Shown here: positions 1 through 12,700 of the stretch, piece by piece
Layout: each line of letters starts with the position of its first letter
Numbering within the stretch: the first letter of the stretch is position 1
NCBI GenBank assembly: GCA_905221605.1
Contig: CAJNDS010002421.1
Location: 266,926-330,925 of the forward strand
Direction of reading: 5' to 3'
DNA from: Symbiodinium natans
Taxonomy: Eukaryota; Sar; Dinophyceae; Suessiales; Symbiodiniaceae
DNA: 64,000 nucleotides
The notes under the pieces: model-generated
Told to the model about the DNA's origin: nothing
Databases searched by the model: none
The model's input: only the letters and a program-made list of their open reading frames with translations
Position numbers and translations under genes: made by a program

Positions 1-230
1 CACATCTTCCGTATAAGGGCAATAAAGGTGTTTGTGTATGTTACTATTCTTCTGCTTCCTCTTATAATTATTCTGATTATTATTATTCTTCTTATCAGTA
101 TTGTTAATATTTTTTTATGATGATGATTATCATCATTAGTATTACTATTATGTTTCATTATTCTTCTTCTTATCATTATATATATATATACACATTTTTT
201 TTTTGGGGGGGGGGGTTCTTAAGCAAGTAC
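1..230. repeat. AT-rich microsatellite tract
   Basis: The window opens with ATT/CTT/CAT trinucleotide runs, a short TA repeat near 178-190, and a T run followed by a G run near 196-215. No coding signal is seen. The words ggttcttaagcaa and tagtag just after it recur near 37465, so this edge may belong to a dispersed element. Confidence 0.8.
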
Positions 231-661
231 TAGTAGAGCAGAGAAGAGAGACCCGCGGAAAGGCACCAGAAACTTGGAGCAGCCCTGTTTTTGCATGTGG
301 GCGGTGAGCTTGAGGGACATGGTAGATGAGGGTTTCGGAGCCGGACCTCTTGCCCTAACTAAAGCCCCTAAACCCCAAACCCTAAACCAAAACACCTAAA
401 CCCTAGACCCTAAACCCTGAACCCTAAAGCCTAAACCCTCAACCCTAAACCCTAACCCTAAACCCTAAACCCTAAACTTCAAACCCTAAACCCTAAACCC
501 TAAACCCTAAACCCTAAACCCTAAACCCTAAACCCTAAACCCTAAACCCTAAACCCTAAACCCTAAACCCTAAACCCTAAACCCTAAACCCCAAACCCCA
601 AAACCCTAACCCAAAACCCTACACCCTCAACCCTAGTTACACCCCTACACCCTATGCCGAG

Positions 662-715
662 GTGCCCGTGTATCGACGTGGTAAAATTGCGTCTTTCAAG
701 ACGTCGTACTCGGGT
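662..715 (+). CDS. Protease exon 1 (pro/mature junction region)
   Basis: It begins after an AG at 660-661 and encodes VPVYRRGKIASFKTSYSG, the strand that precedes the VGxPxQ motif in A1 proteases. GT donor, phase 0. Upstream exons carrying the start codon were not identified. Confidence 0.65.
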
Positions 716-3700
716 GTGCCTCTCTCAGCACATCAGCACTTCAAGAACCCTAAACCCTAAACCCTAAGCCCTGAGCCCTAACCCTAAACCCTAAGCCCTA
801 AACCCTAAACCCTTAACCCTAACCCAAACCCTAAACCCTAAACCCTAAACCCTGAACGCTATGGCCTAAACCGCTTGTGTGTTGTCCCTTTCAGGTTTGG
901 GGTTCAGGCCGGGTTCAGGGCGACTTAGGTTTAGGGTCTAGGGAGCGTGAAAAGTTTATCGTAGTCAGGGCATTATGTATATATAGTATACGATTTCATC
1001 CAAGTATGGTAAATGAAGTTACGTTTCCTTAACAAGAACCCAGTTTTCAAGTTCGTGTTGTCAAGGGTGCTATCATTTACAGAAAGCCCTATAACAGAAA
1101 CAACCTAAGCGCCCTTAAACCACAAACAGATCCAAAAACTCGAAACGAATTTCTTCGAACATGTCCACCCAAGAAAATTGCCTAAACCCTACACCCGAAA
1201 CTTTAAACCCAATCCCTTAAGCCCTAAGCCCTACGGAAGCCCTAAGCCCATTGATGGGCACCATGGCCATCATCCTGGATTGAGAATGATTCAGGGGACC
1301 TCACTTTAGAACTTACAACCTAAACTCTAAACTTTCAAGCCTAAACCCTATTACGTCCAAATCCAATGGCCATGTCAACCCCCAGCGTTTCTGGATGTCA
1401 GGTGCTTAGTGTGGGCCACCCTCCACAGGAGCCATGGTGGGGGTTTGAGTTGGGAGCCCTAAACCCTACACCCTACACCCTAAACCCTAAGCCCCAAATC
1501 CTAAGCCCTCAACTTAGCGAGGGCTCAGCGTGCCCGAGCCGTTGCTGCCGAGCCAGGCAGGCCCGAGCAGCCAAGCTCGAGAGGCTTTGCAACTTGGTAA
1601 CGTTTGCAAGCTGCTGCTGGAGGGTTAAGCTTCCAGTTGCATGCCGAGGACTCGGCTGTAAATGCTTTCAGGCCGATCTCAGGTAAATGAGGTGAGACGA
1701 CTGCTTCCGCCGTCTACGCAGCGGATTCGTGATCGCGCTAAGCTCACCCCGAGGCAGAAGAAGGAGATGCGGGATCTTGGCTACAACGCCACCGCCGTCC
1801 AGTCCGGCGTGTGGACAACGGCTTCCGAACGCTTGGCTGCAAACACGCGGTGTGGGTTGGCAATGCAACCGACTAGTGATCGACAAAAAGGAGCGCTTGA
1901 AAGGCACATTAATCACAGGCATGTTGGACAGCAGGTGGAAGCAGGATATGCACCTTCGCCATCCGGAGGAACAAAGAACACCCAGCTTGCCTGCGCGTGG
2001 TTCATGAGTGTATGATGAGTGTCATGCTTCTTCTCTCCAACCCCTTCACTCGAAAGCAGAGCCCTGTTGCAGCCAGCGCACATCAGACGAAGATCCGAAC
2101 AGCGCAAGCAGTGGGCAAGCAGCGTGCAAGCGAACGAAGCGGCCGATATGTCCAGGTTTCCATGGTTCGTACGCCGCGTGCTAGCAATTCAGAGCGAAGC
2201 CGACCAGTCTGGCGCCCCGGTTACTGATATGAGGACATCGCTATAGTTGCTCCAAGGGATGCTGTGCTTCTCCGGAACAGCTCCGGCACTCGGGGGAGCG
2301 CGGCTTGCAGACCTTAGGATCATGAGGGCCTTGCATCGACAGCAAAAAAAATGCACAGCTTCCCCTGCTTGAAAGATCAGGGTTCGGCTGGAGTCCTTCT
2401 TGCCTTTGTCTGCCGATGTCTGCAGTATGGGACTGCTTTGACAGGGGTCCACGATGCTGCTGTATGGGAATGTGGTTTGCAGCCTTACGCCGTTCAGAAC
2501 CAACAGTGCGGCCAACACTGGGCTTTTCGCATTCAACCAGCCCTATGAGGCAGGTGCAGCTTGATGAGTTGCGAGGGCAACGCCTGATTTGCATGTGAAA
2601 ACCACTAGTTTGCCCTACTATCTGTATCCTCCCCACAGTTCACGACAAGGCTGTTCATAAAGTGAGAAAGGGTAAGGGTAAGGGAACAAGTGAATGCAAT
2701 GAACACGTGAAGACTTTTTGTGCAGCATTCTGGGGTTTTAACAAGCTATTTACTAGCCCTTTGTGCAAAGTGAAACTATTGAATAACAAGGGAGCGAAGT
2801 GAAACAAATTAACGTAGCGCACGCGTGAACTCAATGAGTGAGGGCATAAGATGTTTTACATTCAGTCCTCTTTTTTTTATGGGGCTTTGATTCATATCTT
2901 CATTCTATTCACGGCTATTGCTTCCTGACGCTTTACGCACCAAGTGAGGTAGGGGAAGGCGGGGGGGGGGGGGGGGCGGACTTTCCGCCCTAGCATGCTC
3001 ACCAAGTCCCATGGTCCGAGAAGTCGCACGGTGCGAGCACAGCAAAGTTGTTTCACCTCCGCAGACTCTTCCAACACGCGCGGACCCTCACCCCAAGCCC
3101 TAAACCCTAAACCCCTAAACCCTAAACCCCTAAACCCCTAACCCCTAAACCCCTAAACCCCTAAACCCCCCCTAAACCCCTAAACCCCTAAACCCCTAAA
3201 CCTAAACCCCTAAACCCCTAAACCCCTAAAACCCCTAAACCCCTAAACCCCCCTAAACCCCTAAACCCTTAAACACCCTAAACCCCTTAAACCACAAACC
3301 CCAAACCCCTAAAACCCTAAACCTCTTAAAAAACCCCTAAACCCCTAAACCCCTAAACCCTAACCCCCTACACCCCTAAAACCCCTAAACCCTTAAACCC
3401 CTAAACCCCTAAACCCCTAAACCCCTAACCCCTAAACCCCTAAACCCCTAAACCCCTAAACCCCTAAACCCTTAAACCCCTAAACCCCTAAACCCTAAAC
3501 CCCTAAACCCCTAAACCCTAAACCCTAAGGCCTTTGCGTTGGGTTTGGGACAGGAGTCATTTTGCAGGGTTTGGGGTTCGAGGGGCCACATAAGGAAGCT
3601 ACTACCTCAAGACCTAAGCTCCCAGGTCTGAAACAAAGTCCCAAAACATCCCGAAAACCCCATAAGACCTTGAAACGCTCGAAGCTCTATATATCCTGTA

Positions 3701-6700
3701 AATTCTTTAGGGTTTACGGTTTAAGGTTTGGGGTTCAGGGTAAGCCCTCACACCCTGATGCAGTTCAGGAGTTCCGGGTTGTTTTCGACACGGGCTCCGG
3801 GCGACTTGGCTGCGCAAAGAGTTGGTTTAGGGTTTCGGGTTTCGGGTTTAGGGTTTAGGGTTTAGGGCTTTAGGGTTTTAGGGTTTAGGGTTTAGGGTTT
3901 AGGGTTTATGGTTTAGGGCTGATAATCGGGTTTAGGGAGCTTGCTTGAGAGGGTGTTGGATCCGTGGGGTCTGATAGGGTTCAGAGTTTCGGGTTTAGGG
4001 TTTAGGGTTTAGGTTTCAGGGTGTAGTGTTTAGGGCTTGGGGTCTGGGAGTCTTGGGTTCAGGGTTCGGGGAGTTTAGGGCTGGGGTTGAGGAGTTTTGT
4101 GCGAAGAGAGCTTTGAGTTGATCAACACATGCTGCACCGAAACTGACCGGCCCCGGCTCGAAACTCCACCCTGCGGTTTAGGGTTTGGGGTTTAGGGTTG
4201 AGGGTTTAGGGTGTAGGGTTTAGGGTTTAGGGTTTAGGGTTTAGGGTTTAGGGTTTAGGGTTTAGGGTTTAGGGCGAAATCTGCACTGCACGGCTTGATC
4301 CTAAGCTCTCTGCGCGACACTGGACGCACCCATTTTGGGATATCGGGTTCGGGTTTGGGGTTGCGGGCTTGGGGTTTAGGGCCGAGGTTTCGGGGTTTAG
4401 GAGATGAGGGTTTGGGATTTTAGCCTGGGTTTGGGGTTCTGTTGGAAGCTCCCAGACCAAGGAATATCATCCTTCCTGCTGCCGAGTGCCTTGACAGAAC
4501 GGAGCCTGATCCCCGAACTTCCCAACCCTCAGACCCTTAACTAGGGTTTAGGGTTTAGGGTTGAGGGTTGAGGGTTGAGGGTTTAGGGTTTAGGGTTTAG
4601 GGTCTAGCGCTTCGGGTGTAGCGCTTAGGGTTTAATTAGGGGCCTCAGGCCCAAATCCATAAAAACCTGCAACCCTCCACTTAACTCAGTCTCTAAGGTT
4701 GGAACCATGGGCGCTTAGTGTGGCCCCTTACCCTTCTTTATAGGGATCCGAAGTATGGGCCCTATAGAAGGGTCACATAACCAGGGGCCCACATTCAGGG
4801 CCTGAACTGGGGTTTAGGGTTTGGGGTTTAGGGTTTAGGGTTTAGGGTTTAGGGTTTAGGTGCCCTAAACCCTAAACCCTAAACCCTAAACCCTAAACCC
4901 TAACACCCTGAATCCCTACGGTGAGTCTCCTGAGGTGCCACAGCGAGGCCTGCTTGATGCCCCAAAGAAAGCGGTACAGCCTGCCGGCTTGGGATAGGGT
5001 TAGGGTTTAGGGTTTAGGGTTTAGGGTTTAGGGTTTAGGGTTTAGCGTTTAAGGTTTAAGCCTTCCGGCTTGGGATTTGGATTTTGTTCTGGTGTCGGGT
5101 TTCGGGTTTAGGGTTTAGGGTGGGGGGCTTTGAGTTTTTGAGGTTTTGGGGCTCTTGAGGGTTTAGTCGGGGGGGGGGGGGGGTTAGGTTTTTTTTTGTG
5201 CGTTCAGGGGTTCTTTGGGGTGTTCTTTCTTCTTTTTTTGGGGTGTGGGGCTTTAGCGTTTGGGGGCGTAGGGTTATTGAGGGTTCAGGGTGAAGGGTTG
5301 AGGTTTAGGGTGTCAGGATCTCGGACTTTGCAAAATCAGGAGGCATTTTTGTAGAGGTGGGGGGAGAGTTCCAAGGTCAGTCAAGCTCCGTGACGTCCCA
5401 TCCGATCAACTCGGATGGCTCTCGCGTTCTGCCAGGAGAGCTTGGCGAACAGGCGTGCGGGTTTAGGGTAGCGCAGTGGTACTCTTCTCCTTTTTTTCGT
5501 TCAAGGTTCCCGTCTAAAGTAACCAACCCCAAACAAGGAGGTGGCCTGATTATCATATGCTTACTTTGCTACCAAGGAGTTTAGAGTGGTATCAGATTTT
5601 TTTTTTGGTTCTTCGTAGGGAATGAGGAATTCTGGCCCTATCTATACCCTTCAAGGGATTATGTAGGACCCTAATTCCCTCATTCCCTACTAAGAACCAG
5701 CCAGGCGTTTGCTTCGATATACCGAGAGGAAATCGACTACCTTTAGGGTTTGAGGGTGTAGGCGCAGCATGCCTCAAGCCTAAGCCTTAAACCCTAAACC
5801 CTAAACCCTGAACCCTAAACCCTAAACCCTAAACCCTAAACCCTAAACCCTAAACCCTAAACCCTAAACCCTAAACCCTAAACCCTAAACCCTCAACCCT
5901 AAACTCGTGTCCAGGTTGTGAATTAAGGGTCAGAGCCCAGTGGACCCCAAACCACTCACCCCAGTCTGGCCTGGATGCGCTCGAGCTTCTTCTTTCAGCG
6001 GTTTCTCATAAGGCCCCGAACTCCGCAGGTTTAGGGTCTAGGGTTTAGGGTTTGGGGTTTAGGGTTTAGGGTTTAGGGTTTATCGTTTAGGGTTTAGGGT
6101 TTAGGATTTAGGGCTTGAGGGCAGATCCCTGCCTAGGAGCTCACATAAACGCCTGCATCAGGTCACTATTGGCTTCGGAACAGGCGAAGTTACTGGAGAG
6201 CTTTCCGGACGCAGCCCAAGACTGCCCAAAGCCCAAGAAATCCCAGCCCTGTAAACTCTAACCTCCATTATGCCCTAATACCCTAAATACCCTGATATAC
6301 CCTAATATCCGAATACCCGAAAACCCGGATACCCTAATAACCGAATACACTGATACCCTAATACCCTAAACCCTAAACCCTAAACCCTAAACCCTAAACC
6401 CTAAACCCTAAACCTATGTCAGGTTTGCCAGAGACCGGGTGTGCTTCGGCGGATCGAGCCAGAACAGCTCCGGAAATGCCACGGCCCCCCGGATGAGCAG
6501 GGCATGTCCTCTGAGGGCTTTGGGTTTAGGGTTTAGGGTTTGGAGTTTAGGGTTTAGGGTTCAGGGTTTAGGGTTTAGGGTTTAGGGTGCCTAGGGTTTA
6601 GGGCTGACAGGGTTTGTTCCGGGATTTTTGGGTTCGTAGGACTCCTCTTTCTTTTTGGCGCCATGGGCCTGGCACACAGCCACGCAGCCACTTGAAGGCT

Positions 6701-9700
6701 CATGGGTACATATAAGTAGGGTTATATGAGGTTGTCACCATAGTTACCCTACTTGTAACCCTACTTAAAAAACAAGTAGGGTTAAAAGTCCCAGCCATCG
6801 TTATCCTACTTCTCCCCTATCCCGAAACCCTAGACCCTAAACCCTAAACCCTAAACCCTAAACCCTAAACCCTAAACCCTAAACCCTAAACCCTAAACCC
6901 TAAACCCTAAACCCTAAACCCTAAACCCTAAACCCTAAAAACTAAACCCTAAACCCTAAACCCTAAACCCTAAACCCTAAACCCTAAACCCTAAACCCTA
7001 AACCCTAAACCCTACTCATAAGTCCCCACGAACCTCCAAGCAAGGAGACTCCCGAGACAGCCGTGGACTATCGGCCGGTGTGCGTTGAGCCGGGGGCTGA
7101 GTTCATCTCTGCGGGAGCACTTCCTCAAAAGGGGGTATCACTTATCTACCCTAGACCCTAAACCCTATATTATCAACCCTAAACCCTAAACCCCTAAACC
7201 CTTAAACCCCTAGACCCTAAACCCTAAACCCTAACCCCTAAGCCCTAAACCCTAAACCCCTAAACCCTAAACCCTAAACCCTAAACCCTAAACCCTAGAC
7301 CCTAAACCCTCTAAACCCTAAACCCTAGTCCCCCAAAAATGTCACCTCTCCCTAAGTCTCAGAATCCGCGTGCGGCGAGCTGATATTCGCGGCGGCGCCA
7401 TGAGGTAACCCAACTCACGCCTAAACCCCCCAAAAAAAATCCGCGACCCTAAGCAGCCCAATCCCCAATCCACAGTCCCCATAACCCTAAACCCTGAACC
7501 CTAAACCCCAAACCCCAAACCCTAAACCCTAAACCCCAAACCCTAAACCCCAAGCCCTAAACCCTGACCACCGAGGATGAGCCTCATCGTCGCGGTGGAG
7601 ATGTCTACCCAGCCCTTTAAGACCTTCCAGTTTGATGGCATCCTTGGTCTGGGACTCTCTGGCCTCACGATGAACAGGACTGGGGTCCGGAGGGTCTAGG
7701 ATGGCACCCTGAACCCCAAACCTTAGACCCTAAACCCTGAACCCTAAGCCCTTAACCCTAAGCCCTAAGCCCTAACCACTAAACCCAAAACCCCGAACCC
7801 CAAACTTAATGTACACCCTTTACGTTCATCATTCGCTTAGGATTTAGGAGTTTAGGGCGGGGCGAGTCTTCAGGGCCTCATGCGTCCATGTAGTGCAAAC
7901 TCGAAACCCTGAACCCCCACCCCAAAGCCCGAAATCCTTCCACCCCCTACCCAACTGCCAGGAACTTCAGCGCTTTTGACATGATCGTGCAGTCTGGGAT
8001 GGCTGTACCCCGACCCGAGCTTAAGAAGGGCTCAGGGTTTAGGGTTCAGGGTTCAGGGTTTAGGGTGCTATATATATTGGGGGGGGGGGGGGGGGGGACT
8101 TTGTGACTTTGTTGGGAAACCCTGAACTCTAAACCCCAAACCCCAAACGCCAAACCCCAAACCTGCAGGCGCAGCCCATCTTCAGCGTCTTCCTCTCCGA
8201 TGGCGAGTTTGGCGAGCAGAGCGAGGTACGTAGAGTTCATGGTTGGGATGTTCTTTCTTATACTAACAGTTCTTAATCGGGATGCCAGTGAGGTATTATG
8301 ATCCCTATGGCCCTATTAAAGACTTTTAGTATAAGGGTGAACATCAGCTTTCCTGGCCTAAACCCTGAACCCTAAACCCTATGCCCTAAACCCTAAACCC
8401 TAAACCCTAAACCCGAAACCCGAAACCCTAAACCCTAAACCCTAAACCCTAAACCCTAAACCCGAAACCCGAAACCCTAAACCCTAAACCCTAAACCCTA
8501 AACCCTAAACCCGTCATCAAGCTTCGGATGGCCCCTTGCGAGCGTCGTCAGCTTAGAAGCACCTGAAGCAAAGCCTTCGAACCCTAAAGCTTGGGATGTT
8601 ACCCCCTTTTTAGGGTTTAGGGTTTGGGGTTTAGGGTTAAGGTTTAGGGTTTAGGGTTTATGGTCCTTCATAGGGATTATGATAGGGGGTACTATGCTCC
8701 CCATTAAGGACTGTTAGTATAAGGGGGAACATCCCAACCCTACAGCCCTAAACCCTGAAACTCTGCGAAGCCCCAAGATTGAGCTTAATGCAGGGGTCGG
8801 AAGAATTACGAATAATATTCCCTTATGGTCCCTCTGTACTTATATCATTATAACCCCCCAGAAACCTATTCTAATCATTAGACATCCAGAGCAGCTTGCC
8901 TTGCCAAAGTCAACGCCTCCCCTGCCGCAGGTGGCCATGGGTGGTGTGGACCCACGCCGTGCGCTTCCTAAGAAGACACCGAAACCCTGAGCCCTAAACC
9001 CTCAACCCTAAACCCTAAACCCTAAACCCTAAACCCTAAACCCGAAACCTCGCATTCTGGGACCGCAAGTGGAGAGCACATCGTGACTCAGAGATCCCGA
9101 GGCCTCGTGGAACCCATCTCATGGAGCGACGTCGCCATGCGCGTGCCGCGGCAAGAGGGTTTAGGGTTTGGGGTTTGGGGTTTAGGGTTTAGGGTTCAGG
9201 GTTTAGGGTTTAGGGTTTAGGGTTTAGAGGGTTTAGAGGGTTTAGAGGGTTTAGAGGGTTTAGAGGGTTTAGAGGGTTTAGAGGGTTTAGAGGGTTTAGA
9301 GGGTTTAGAGGGTTTAGAGGGTTTAGGGTTTAGGGTTTAGGAGCTCTCTCCGAGGACCTGGGCTACTGGCAAGTACGCATCCGCTCCGTGCGCATCGGTG
9401 GAGAAGAGCCGCATGCCCAGTTGAGACACAGAAAGTTTAGGGTTTAGGGTTTAGGGTTTAGGGTTTAGGGTTTAGGGTTTAGGGTTTAGGGTTTAGGGTT
9501 TAGGGTTTTAGGGTTTAGGGTCTTGGCTTCCGCCGCCTGTGAACCCTGCTGTGCTGGGGCACAATTGTAGCTCTTGAAGCACAGCGTCCTACACCCGAAT
9601 TAAGCCCTAAACCCTAGACCCAAGTTAAGCCCGAAAACCCGCTTTAAAACCCTTAAACCTTAAAATTCTGAAACCCAACAGCCCCGAATTTCAACAACCG

Positions 9701-12700
9701 CGGCAAAGGCTGGACATCTGCTCGGACGGTACGTGCCGCGGTGTGGTTGACACTGGCACGTCCCATCTGGGGATCCCTGCACCCTGGGACAAGGCCCAGC
9801 TTTTGTGCGCGAAACTCAGGGATTGCGAGATTGGGCACCCCAAACCCCAAACCCTACACCCTAAACCCCTGAACCCTAAACCCTAAACCCTAAACCCTAA
9901 ACCCCTAAACCCTCAAACCCCTAAACCCTAAACCTTCAACCCTAGACCCTCAACCCCCTGAACCCTGAACCCTGAACCGAAAGGAGGTGGAGAAGCGGCT
10001 GAAGCGCCAAGCTGGCGACCTTCTTGATTGCCGATGCTCGGAAGAAGCGTGTGGTGGTTTCCAGTCTACTTGGACGTTCATGGTACTTAGGAACCCCATG
10101 GTTTCCGAAATTATGCCTTATTGGGGTCCGTATTATAAGGGGATCCGACTCTTTGGGGTCTAGATTGAGGGTCTCCTTGTTTCGTAAACCCCCACATCAC
10201 TTCTCTTTTTCTTCTTCCTTGGGCCCAGGTTTTAAAAACTTCTTGGGTTCTTCAGCATGCTTCAAGCATATAAGAGTTCAAAGGCCCTTCAAAACGCAAG
10301 CCAGGTCCAGCACGTGCACACCCCACACCCGAACCTGAAACCTTCATTAAACCCCAAACCCCAAACCCTAAACCCTGAACCCTAAACCCTACATCCTAAG
10401 CCCTCAACCCTAAACCCTAGACCCCAAGCCATAAACCGAAACTTTACACGCTAAACCCGAAAGTGCAAACAGGAAATGCGGAGGCTCCCGAGATCGAAAT
10501 TGAGCTGCAGGAGGGCAAGGCCATGGCTTAGGGTTTTAGGGTTTAGGGTTTAGGGTTTAGGGTTTTAGGGTTTTAGGGTTTTAGTTTTTTAGGGTTTTTT
10601 GGGCTTTAGGGGCTCTAGGGTTTTAGGGCTTTAGGGGCTTTAGGGTTGTAGGGTTTTAAGGTTTTAGGGTTTTAGGGTTCAGGGTTCAGGGTTTAGGGTT
10701 TAGGGTTTGTTGGGGAAATGCGGTTTCCAGATATTTAGGTCTTCGGGCCGCCCAGCAACGAACCAAGAACCGAGGTTGCCGAGCGAATGTAGAACTTGAA
10801 CTTTAGGGTTTAGGGTTTAGGGTTTAGGGTTTAGGGTTTAGGGTTTAGGGTTTAGGGTTTAGGGTTTAGGGTTTAGGGTTTAGGGTTTAGGGTTTAGGGC
10901 TGATCTACATGCACTCGGCCTACAGGGGCTTGGGGGCTTAGGGTTTAGTGTTTGTAGGGTTTAGGGGAACCCGAAAAGCATTTGGGCCAACAGGGCCATC
11001 GACTTCTCATGAACCGACCGCACCCCCCCCCCCCCCTCCCTAAAGTGTTGATGGTCCTCACTTGAACTCTCATAGCTGTAGAAGTTGCATGGCGGTATGT
11101 GCCCAAGATATTCCGGTAACTCTAAACCCTCAACCCTAACCCTAACCCCAAAACCCTAAACCGTAAACCCTAAACCCTAACCCCTAAACCCTAGTACCGA
11201 GACCGCCCTGGCAGGTCATAACCTTGTACCCCTTCAACTACATGCGCCGGCTGCCGCTGCGAGAGGGCGTCTCTGTGGGATCTTCGAAAGGCCTCCCCAA
11301 GCCCTAAATATCCCCAAGGCCTAAACCCTAAGCCCTAAATCTTAAACTCAACCGTGCACCCTAAACCCTAAAACCCTAAACCCTAAACCCTAAACCCTAA
11401 ACCCTAAACCCCAAACCCCCTAAACCCTAAACCCTAAACCCTAAACCCTAAACCCTAAACCCTAAACCCTAAACCCCCTAACACCCTAAACCCTAAAAAC
11501 CCTAAACCCTAAACCCTAAACCCTAAACCCTAAACCCTAAACCCTAAACCCTAAACCCTAAACCCTAAACCCTAAACCCTAAACCCTAAACCCTAAACCC
11601 TAAACCCTAAACCCTAAACCCTAAACCCTAAACCCCCCAAAATCAGACAGGCGTTCAGCTGAAGCAGCCCGAGTCCCCAGCGACGGAGGCTGTGGTGCTT
11701 CTGCAAGGCGCTTGTGGGGTGTTCAGGGTTCAGTTTGGGGTTTAGGGTTTAGGGTTTAGGGTTTAGGGTTTAGGGTTTAGGGTTTAGGGTTTAGGGTTTA
11801 GGGTTCAGAGTTCAGGGTTTAGGGTTTAGGGTTTCGGGTTTCGGGTTTCGGGTTTCGAGTTTAGAGTTTAGGGTTTCGGGTTCAGGTTGTTTTTTGGAAC
11901 AAACAATAAAACCCCATCCATATTCCCTAAGGATATTTCTAAGGTAGCATTACCATCCCAAAGTGGGCAACGAAATGGCTAAACCCTGAAGGCCCCTAAA
12001 CCCTAACCCTAAACCCTAAACCCTAAACCCTAAACCCTAAACCCTAAACCCCAAACCCCAAACCCTAAACCCTAAGCCCTAAACCCTAAACCCTAAACCT
12101 TGCAGGAGATGGCATTGGGGCGCCGTCGCCCCCGTCGCCGCCATCTCCCGTCGGGCTGCGGGGCTTCGATGTGGGAGGGGTTTTGCTGAACCTTCAGCCC
12201 GTATTAGGGTTTAGGCTTTAGGGTTTAGGCTTTAGGGTTTAGGCTTTGGGGTTTAGGCTTTAGGGCTTAGGGTTTAGGGTTTAGGGTTTAGGGCCTAGAT
12301 TTTTGGGTTGAGGGCGCAGGGATTTGGGGCGAGAGTTTAGGGGTCCGGGGTTGCGGGTTTTAGGGTGCAAGCTCTTTGAAGCCCATAAGCACCTCCTGCC
12401 CGATACCCCTAACCCTTCATCAGCCTCGATCCCCAGTACCCTTCGAACCGCTCAGGTATTGCTTTGAGGCCGTACTACACCCTCAACCCTAAATCACCCC
12501 AAGCCCCAAGCCCCAAACCCGAAACCCGAAACCCCAAACCCCAAGCCCCAAACCCTAATCTCTGAAGCCCAACCCTAAGCCCCAAACCCTGAACCCCCAA
12601 ACCCCAAACCCCAAACCCCAAACCCCAAACCCCAAACCCCAAACCCCAAACCCCAAACCCCAAACCCTAAACCCTAAACCCTAAACCCTAAACCTTAAAC

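Noticed and set aside
5965-6031. Possible protease exon (SGLDALELLLSAVSHK)
   Set aside because: It has AG and GT borders and an open frame, but exons 6 and 7 already join perfectly (GEQ to VTIGFGTGE), leaving no place for it.
7050-7140. Possible protease exon between exons 8 and 9
   Set aside because: An open frame exists but it has C-rich arrays on both sides, no matching motif, and is not needed for frame continuity.
12475-12663. Minus-strand ORF of GFGVWGL repeats
   Set aside because: It is a translation of CCCCAAA/CCCTAAA telomeric variants; the same applies to similar ORFs near 28351-28647 and 41761-41860.
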